This document shows positions 50,501 through 59,500 of a stretch of 64,000 nucleotides of DNA, piece by piece. The notes under the pieces are model-generated. The model saw nothing but the letters and a program-made list of their open reading frames with translations. It was not told the origin of the DNA and ran no database searches. Both the position numbers and the translations under genes were made by a program. The stretch is from Ursus arctos (lineage: Eukaryota > Chordata > Mammalia > Carnivora > Ursidae), in the NCBI RefSeq assembly GCF_023065955.2, contig NW_026623008.1:14600501-14664500 (forward strand), given 5' to 3'. The stretch's first letter is position 1; each line of letters starts with the position of its first letter.

Positions 50501-53500
50501 CTGCTCTGGCAAGATCCTTGCGTTGGCAGCGTCGGATGGGGACGAGGGGTGCCCTGCGGCCGGCCAAGGGGGACGTGTCAGGGCCCAGAGCCCAGAGCCC
50601 CCGAGGGTGCGCCGAGGGAAGCAGATGGCCGCTCCTCCTCTGTCTTGTCCTCCCTCCCTGCCCTCGGTCATATTCGCCTCCCTTCTGCTCCTGGAGCCGC
50701 TAACCTCATACATGGCACCGGCCCCTCCCTTGGCCTGGAAGACTCTTCGTTCGGTCACGACCTGGCCCTGCATTTCCTAAGGTTCAGGTCCCACCTCAGA
50801 AGTCACTGCCTCCAGAAAAACTTCTCTGCCCCCCACCCAAGGTGGCCCTGGGAACTTAGGGTTCCGCTAATATTCAGTCCCCCGACGTGGGTGCTGGTTT
50901 CACGGGTGCGTTCACTTCGTGGCAATGAGTGAAGCTGCACACTTGTGATTTGCACGTGTGTACTTCAATCCAAGAAAAAATAAAAAATAAAGCCACCTGA
51001 CTTGCAAAACAAAGGCAGAAGAAAAATTATTAAATTTCCTTACTGCCTACAGCCCATTGACAAGTTTTTGAAACAGGCAGAGGGACATTCCTGTAGGATT
51101 TCAGCTGCCTGGATGTAGGACTCTGCTGAGGGCAAGAGGCAAGCTTAGCCTGACCACTCCCCCCGCAGGATCCTGTAAGTCTACTTTATTTTCAAGATTT
51201 TATTTATTTATGTGTCAGAGAGAGAGAAAGGGACAGAGAGAGAGAGAGAGCATAAGCAGGGCGAGCAGCAGGCAGAGGGCGAAGCAAGGTCCCTGCTAAG
51301 CAAAGAGCCGGATGTGGGACTCGATTTGAGGACCCTGGGATCATGACCTGAGCCGAAGGCAGATGCTTAACCGACTGAGCCACCCAGGCGTTCCCCTGTA
51401 AGTCTAACATTCAAATTCCTTTGGAAACTTCCTTTATCTCTAAACCCCCCGAGATACGTGTTGGCAGTCACACCCCAAGATATGACCCACCCATATCCAT
51501 CTGAAGGGTCTCATGACTCGGGTTTTCTTAGACGGTAATAAATGACCTTTTCCCAACAATAGCTAGCCCCCTTAAGGTCCTGGAAACCTTGCTTCCAAAA
51601 TTCCTCGGAGGCTTGCCCTATCCCTAACCCCCTCCCAACTTGATAATACATAACGGGCCACTCCTCATGACCCGGGTGCTGCTCCTTCTGCCCAGGGGTC
51701 CTGTCCCCCTGCTTTGATAAACTCACCTTTTGCACCGAAGACATCTCAGCCTTCCTGGCCGTGGGCTTCGAAGCCGGACGTCTGTCCTACCTCACCACCC
51801 TCCCCTAGAACTCCCTCACTATCGCTGTCTGGCGCTGTCCCCCTTGTTTCTCTGTTGTCCCATGGGTCACACACACTCTCCCAGCACAGCAGACGCGTCC
51901 GTCCGTCACCGGGGCTGCCTCCAGGGCGGCCGAGGCACACAGCAGGCGCTGGATAGATGCCAGGGGCGGAGTCAGGGCCACCTGGGCGTGGGGGGGGGCC
52001 TCACCTTCCTCTGCATCTTCTCCAGCAGCTTGCTCTTGGCCCGCACCTCCTCCTGGATGGAGTCATAGACGCGGAGCAGCACCCAGTCACCGCCGTCCTC
52101 GTCCGAGGTCTGCAGGGCCGCCACCAGCTGCTTCTTGCGCTCGTCCGCGTACCGTTTCCGCCGCTTGTGCTTCTCCTTCAGGTCCTTGTTCTTGGCCTGC
52201 TCGCCCCCCACCACCTGCTGCTCCAACAGCTGCAGACTGCCGGCGGGGAGAAGGAGGCGCGCGTGACGGTACCTAGCCATCAGCACGTGTGCTGTCCAGC
52301 CGGACGTCGTGGGGGCCTCGCAACAACCCCTCCCAGACGCGGGCACGGGGTCCAACCCGGGTTCCCGGCAGATCCACCCAGGCCTGTGCGCACAACAGGA
52401 TGGGCGAGCACCTCGCCATGGACCAGAGCCAACTACCTACCACCCGCCGCAGGCCTCCCCGAGCCCATGGTCCCCACAGCGCAGCAGGCTGGTGGCCGTG
52501 CTCCCCAGCACCCTGTGAGAGCAGAGCAGCCCTGGTGCCTGGTGCTTCCTCATCTCCCCCTGCAGCCCCCCACCCAGCTCGCTCTAGCTTTCCTCGCTGC
52601 GCGCTCTCCCAATAGCCAGGCTGTTCCCCCACGCTGCACTTTTGTGCCACTGGGCTGTGCCCTGTATCTCGATGCCACCCTGAGGCATCTGTCCTGCAAA
52701 CCTCATTCAGGTGGAGCTAAGCAAAGCTACTCTAAGAAACAGAAAATGACGGCTTCCCTGATCGAACTCCAGACCACACCCTGAACACCGCCACATGTGC
52801 TGAGAGTTTTCTTGGGGCCTGATGCTCAGCAGGCGTGGTCTCATTTGACCCTCAGCTTCTCAGGCTGGAGCTCTTATTATCACCCATTTTTGTAGATAAG
52901 AAGCTAAGGCACAGGGAGGTTTCAAGTTGGCTTGGGTGGTAGAGGTAGATAGTGATGGAGGCGGACGGGAGCCCAGGCAGTCGACTGCACAACACACTTG
53001 CTTCTCGCGCTACATAAGCTGCCCTCCCTGGGCCTGGGTAGCTGCCTCCCCCTGGACCGTGGGGTCCTTGAAGACAAGGTGACAGCTCATTCATCCTTGC
53101 GTCCTGGTTCCCAGCACGCAGCCCCTGCTCAGTTCATGTTTGAACTGTGGACTGTGGGACTGAGATTGCCACTGATGGGAGGAGGCTGACCCGCTGGCCA
53201 TGGGGCTGTCATGGAGGTGAGCCTGACACTAGTCTCATTTACAGAAGTGAGAACCAAGGCTCAGAAATGTTAAGTGGCACAGAGAGAAGAACGCCCAGCT
53301 CCCAGGGCAGGCAGCCTCTGAGGGTGATCGGGTGGCTTGTCACTTGGGTGAGCAGGTCTCTCATCAGGAGGGCACTGGAGGCTCACTGGGAGCCGAGGAA
53401 AGCCTGCATTGCCCCACCCTGGGATTCCTGTGAATGCCAGGCAGGCTACAGTCCCTTCCCTCTCTCCTAGAGCAGCTGTTCCCCAGCAGGTGCCTGAGGG

Positions 53501-56500
53501 AGTCTGGTGGCACCTGTACAGTTCCCCGAGCCGAGCACTGCCCCGCCCCGCTGACTAGTACCATCCCCAGAGCTCAGGGCCTCTTCACCCTCGCCAGGAG
53601 GAGGAGCAGAGAGGAGGCTCAGTGAAGACTCTATGGGCACTCCCATCCCCATGCCCGGGGCATAGCCCCTTCCTGCCCTGCCACGGGGTCCCACCAGCCC
53701 CGAGCACCAGCACTTACCGGGCAAGCACCTGCTGCTGGTCCACGACAGGCGGCAGGTCGTCAGTCAGCACCGCCACCTCCACGCCCACACTGTCCCTTCT
53801 CACACTGGTCATGGCCAGCAAAGGCTGAGGCTGAGCCTCCAAGGCCACCTGGGCCTCAGCCTCAGCCCTTATGCCAGGCTCTGCTGTCAACACCGTCTCC
53901 TCGGCCACTTCTGGGCCCTGGTCAACCTCCTGAGCACAAAGAGAAACCAAGATGGAGGCAGAGAGGCCGGTCCCTGGACACAAACTCCCAGTGGCCTCAA
54001 TCCCAGATGGCAGAGGCTGGGTCCCTCACGGCCCAGGGCGATCACTTCTGGCTCGGAGGCACCCAGTTATACAAACATGCACCCGACCAGGTTCCTACTT
54101 CCACCATTTCCTCCAACACCCCAGAACAGTTTCCGTCCTGCTCTCCTGCCCCTCAGGACCCAGGCTCCCCATGGCAGCTAGCACAATTTTCTCCAAATAC
54201 AAATCCATCACAGCCCTTTCCCGATGAGAACCCTACAAAGTTTCCCAGTACGTTTGCAGGAAAATCCAGCTTCTTCCATGGCCTTCGGGCCCTCCATGCC
54301 CCTCCTTGCCTCCCCCAACCCCCTGCTCTATCCACCCTGCTGCTTCTCTAGTCTTATTTTTCCATTGCTGAGAAAGTCAAGATCTTCCCAGCCACGGAAC
54401 TTTGGCACATGCCATCCCCCGGCCTGATGCTCTGCCCTGGCCCCTTCTTCCTGCTTGGGTCCCATCTCAATGTCACCTTACAGCCAGGGCGCCCCTGGCC
54501 ACCCCATCTCCCATCTACTGAGAACCTCAAGTGCGTCAGCCCCTACCCAGCAATCCAGTCCAGAGGGTGGCAGATAGTTTTCTCTCTCCACACATGTGGG
54601 TCGATTTAAAGCCTTCCTCTCGTTCCCCATGGCCTCTTGTGCTTTCTTAAGCAGAAGAGAAAAGGGAGGGGTCTGAGAGCAGCAGTGTTCAACATGGGAC
54701 CCAGGTGTTTCCCGGCCAGCGCCTCGGGGACCCCGGCCCCCACCCTGCAGCCCTCGCCCTCAGCACACACCGGGCCTCCTTGCTTTAGACAGGCTCCCAA
54801 GGCCAAGCAAAGTTGGAAAATCACTGAGCAGTGGCCTCTTAATCCATCAATAATAAGAGGTAGGACTGCTCTGCGACGGGCCAGCTCCCATAAGCTGGGG
54901 GAGGGCTGGGGTCATAGTCCCTGTCTCAGGGATGAGGACACTGAGGCCCAGAATGTCACAGGAAGACCCAGGCATCTGGGACTCCTCCCTCGACCTGAGG
55001 GCCTGGCCCAGGGTGTGGGGCGGGGACTCACAGGCCCGGGCAGGAGGCAGTCAGCTGACTCAGCTTCAGACCTAAGGACACTAGGCCCCAGCAGATCCGT
55101 CAGGGAGGGGTGCTTGTAGGAGGACGGGGTGGGGGAAGGAGAGGGACAGTGGGCCGGAATCATCCTCCACTCCCTGACCTCCCCTTCAGCCCCGCACGCC
55201 CCAGCCCAGTGCCTCACCAAGCCACCACCTCCTCCTGCCTGTCCCCGCTGAGGGGAGCAGGGGCGAGGAGAGGAGGGAGCAGGGAAGAGAGAACCAGGGA
55301 GGGAGCCCGCTCCAGGAGCATCACCTGCATTGCCTCAGGTGAAGCACGTGTCGGCACCCCCATTTTAGAGGAGAGGAAACTGAGGCCCAGAAAGGTGACC
55401 GTCTGAGGTCACACAACTATGTGAGTGGTCGAGCTGGGATTTAACCCGGTCTGTCCGACTCAAAGGCCTATGCTCTTTGTTACACACACAGGAAAGGAAA
55501 GGAAAGAAGGCAAAGGACGAAGAACAGAAGGGAGAGAAGGGAAAGAGAATTTAAACCATGAAAGAGAGTGGAAAGGGGAGAAGGCACCCAGCAAAGCGAC
55601 AGGAGGGCAGAGCAGCCCCCGCCAGATGGGGGGGGGGGTCCCTGAAAGGTAGCAGCCTTCCCGCAGCCCCCAGCCTCCCCCGGCTCCCTCCTTCAGGCCT
55701 GGAAGCTCAGTGTAACCATGGCAACTCGGCTAACCCCTCAGGTGGGTGTCCCTCCACTAGCAGACCGGGTGCCCACCTGGCAAAGCCCCCTATCTCCATC
55801 CCCCCTTCCCTATCGCTGTCCACAAGACAGGGCTTCTGGTTCCCGGACCCCCGAAGACCAGCGCCCGTGGGCCGGCCACCAAGCGGGAGCCCCCCGCACG
55901 GACATCGGTGCGCGCCCGGTGACACGTGTGCCCCCCCCACCCCCGCCGAGCTCTGCCTGACTTTCCACGTGGCATCCCGTGTGACATCGGCTACCTGTGC
56001 GGGGGGCCTGGCTGTGTCTGCCTGGGGCACCTCGGGCGCGGCCACCGTGGAGGAGAGCCTGGCCAGCTTGGCTTCCACCTCGGCGAACGGGTCGTGCAGG
56101 CGGGGTAACAGCCCCAGCGCCGCGAGCGAGGGCTGCTCCTCCTCGGGGACCGGCCCCGCCTGCAGCGCGGGGTCCACGGCCTTCCCGCTGACCGACTGCT
56201 CTGGAAGGTGTCTGCTCTCGGCCTCCGCCTCGGGCATGGAGAACCCCACGCGGGAAGGCTCCTGAGGCCCAGGGCAGGCCTCGGACACAGAGGTCTCCTC
56301 GAGCGTGGAAGACTCCTCAGACCCCAGAGACACGTCAGACTTGGAGGTCTCCGCCGTGCGCAGCTCCTCGAACCCGCGAGAAACCTGAGGCCTGGAGACG
56401 TCCTCGTTGGGCAGAGGGCACGGCATGGAGTAGACCTCGGGTTTCACGGCCATCTCGTAGTGGAACGCGGGGAAGGACTCAGACCTGTTGGCAAACTCAG

Positions 56501-59500
56501 CCCTGGCCGTGCCCTGCGCCTTGAGGACCTCCGCCTTGAGGACAGCCTCTGCAAACGGAGACTCCCTTTAGCTCCTCGCGGAGGAGGGCCAGCGACCCCT
56601 TGGCGGCCGGCCCCAAGCACACCGTCTCTAAGGGACGGGCTTAAGAGCCAGAGCCTCCCAGGCCCCCAAATACTGGCCTCCCATCTCTGCCCTCTCCTCT
56701 GTCAGAACTCAGACCCCATCTCCTTCCTCCTCTTCTGGGAAGTCTTCCCTGACTGGCACCAGGAGCTCTCCATTCTCTGACCTCCCCAGCCATTCGTGGC
56801 CTTGGGGCTGCTCTTCACACAGAAGGTGACTGCCCTGTGGGTCTTATGGCCTCCAAGGCCGAGAGCTCCTGATCAGCAAGCAGATTTCACACCCGAGACC
56901 CTGAGAGGCCCCCATAGGGCATCCCGCTCAGGGCTCTCGTCCACAGGAAATGCTAGATCTGTAGGAGTTAAATGGACACTGCGGATGATTGTTAGACCAA
57001 ATAAAACCACTTGGAGGCCTAATATTCAAACTGGACGGGAGGAACACTGTGAAGGACAGAATATGCTAGAACCTGCCCTTCCCTCTCCTCTGCGTCTGCC
57101 AGAGTGGACGAGCCTGCAATCCCACAGGCCTTCTCAGGGCTCCCAGCTCATGGGCATTACATCCACCCACTGCTTTGTCACTGTGTCCTGGGCTCCCCTG
57201 AGAGAGTCCGGACGTTCCCTTTGCTGAAAGAGGACATCCTCTCCCTAGCTCAGCGGCTGGAAGTTCTCCAAGCCTCAGTTTGCACACTGGCAATGTGAGG
57301 CTTCAGTGCCCCCTCACTCGTTGAGGGAGAATCCGGCACCCAGCCCCTGCCACAGAGCAAAGCCCAATAAATGGCACCCACCAATATCGTTGTCATTACA
57401 AGGTAGATTTTATAGTATTTGGGTGAGTATTAGGAAGACTGAGCAGCCTGGCAGCGCAGGTGTTTGGATGATAGTGGTAGGGTGGAATGTTCTAGAATGT
57501 CAAAAAGACAAGGAAAATCTTCAGCAAGGTGAAAGTTCTTGCTAATAATTGAATCCTTATTTTGGGGATGTGGTTGCTTTGGTAACAGAGGGGCTCAAAA
57601 ATGAGAGAAGACTAGAAGATGCAGAAACGGGGGGAAGGAACTTACCCATGAAATATGGGTGATATGCTGTAATGCTAAATCAGCCTTGGGCCAGAGCCCA
57701 GCCTGGGGCTAAGGCTTCCCAGGTACAAGGCTGGGTGGGTGAGAACACTGCCCGGGTTCCAATCCTGACCCCACTTCACCAGCTGTGTGACCGTGGACAA
57801 ATTACTCATCCTCTCTGTGCTCAGTTTCCTTACCTATAAAATGAGGCTCATGGTGGTACCTACCTGCTGGGCTGTCCTGAGGAGTACCTAGAACTGAGCC
57901 TGGAGTGTAGGAAGTGCTCGATAAAGGTCAGTTAGTAAAATGGGGAGGAGAACCAGCTGGCCACCCTCCCGATGGGCCGGGCCGGGCGCGCACCTGTCTC
58001 CTTTCGCAGGTTCTCCTCCAGCGTGGACAGCTTCACATCGTAGGAGTTGCGCATGGCAGTGATGTCCTCCTCCAGCCGGGCCCGGGACTCCTGCTCCGCC
58101 TCGTAGTCGGCCCTCAGCCGGGCCAGGCGCTCCTCGTACTCCTGGGAGTCGGGGGGACCCGAGGAGGGGCAGCGTCAGGTCACCACTCCACGAGGCGGCT
58201 TTCAGTTTGCCTTCTTCATTCAAACGACCCGGGAAATACCAATAAGCCCAAAGAACAAAGTTAAGATTACCTACACAACACGGGGGCGACATGGGCTGGT
58301 GAAGGCCCTTCTGAACTTTATCTACATTTTTGTAAAGATTTTATTCATTCATTTTAGAGAGAGAGAGGAGGAGGAGAAGAGGGCAGAGGGAGATAACCTC
58401 CAGCAGAGCGCAGAGCCCAGATGTGAGGCTCCATCCCACGACCCTGAGATCATGACCTGAGCTGAAATCAGAGTTGGACGCCCAACCCAATGAGCCACCC
58501 AGGGGCCCCTAGACCATGTGTCAATGGCTTCCTATGTTACAGGACAGATCTAAGCCTCTCGACTTGACCGAGTCCCCAGAGATCTGGACGGCCCACCCTG
58601 AGATGATTGTTATCTCGTTTTTGCCACATTGGGCATAGAGCCCACTTTCCACTCCTCGACTGGCCCACGTCCCCCTGCCTCGGGGTCTTTGCCCTCGCCC
58701 CCCAGCAAGCTCTTCCTTCCGGCCTCAGCTCAGTAACACCCCTTCCGAGAAGCCCTCCCTGACCACCCTCTCAGACAGCACCATCCCCTCCTGCAGCCTT
58801 GTCGCCTAGCACAGAGGAGGGAGGGGCTCAGGGAAGCAGACTGCCGGCGGGAAGGATAACCGGAGTGCTCAGGCTTCTGATGCACTTCTCCCACGGGCGC
58901 GGCCGGGGGTGCAAGCTGATGACAGTACGTGACCTTCTGTGTCGTGGAGCCGCCCCTGAGAGAGCCAGAGGGATGGGACAGGGGGAGGGGACGGAGAGCC
59001 CCCTTGCACACGCCCAATTCCTCAGGACCCTTCCAGAAGCACAGAACAAGCCCAGAGTTCTACAGCGGCACAGACACTATGACCTGGGCTCTCGAGGAGG
59101 GACAGAAGGGGACAGAGGATCATTAATATGGGACTACGCATTCTGTGGCCCATTTGAGATGCATTTGAGCCTCAGCGCAATACGCGGGGTTACTGGGGCC
59201 CAGGGAGGTGACTTTGTCAGAACCATGCAGCTCTCCGGTGGCCAGAGGAGACCTCCTACACCCCATCTGCTTTCTCACTGCCCCCCACCCCCCTGCCCTG
59301 GCTTCCTCACTTCCCCAGAGGGGCTCGGTCCCTACCCCACACTCCTCCTTCAGCCAGCACCACTGACTCCCACAGAGCCCCCTCCACACTTCCCTCCCAG
59401 TGCGGCCCTGGCCCCAGTGACACCCAGGCCTCAGCCTCGTCACACCTGCACAGCGGCGAGACCTGGCTGGAGACGCAGGTGCACGCGTGCACACACACAT

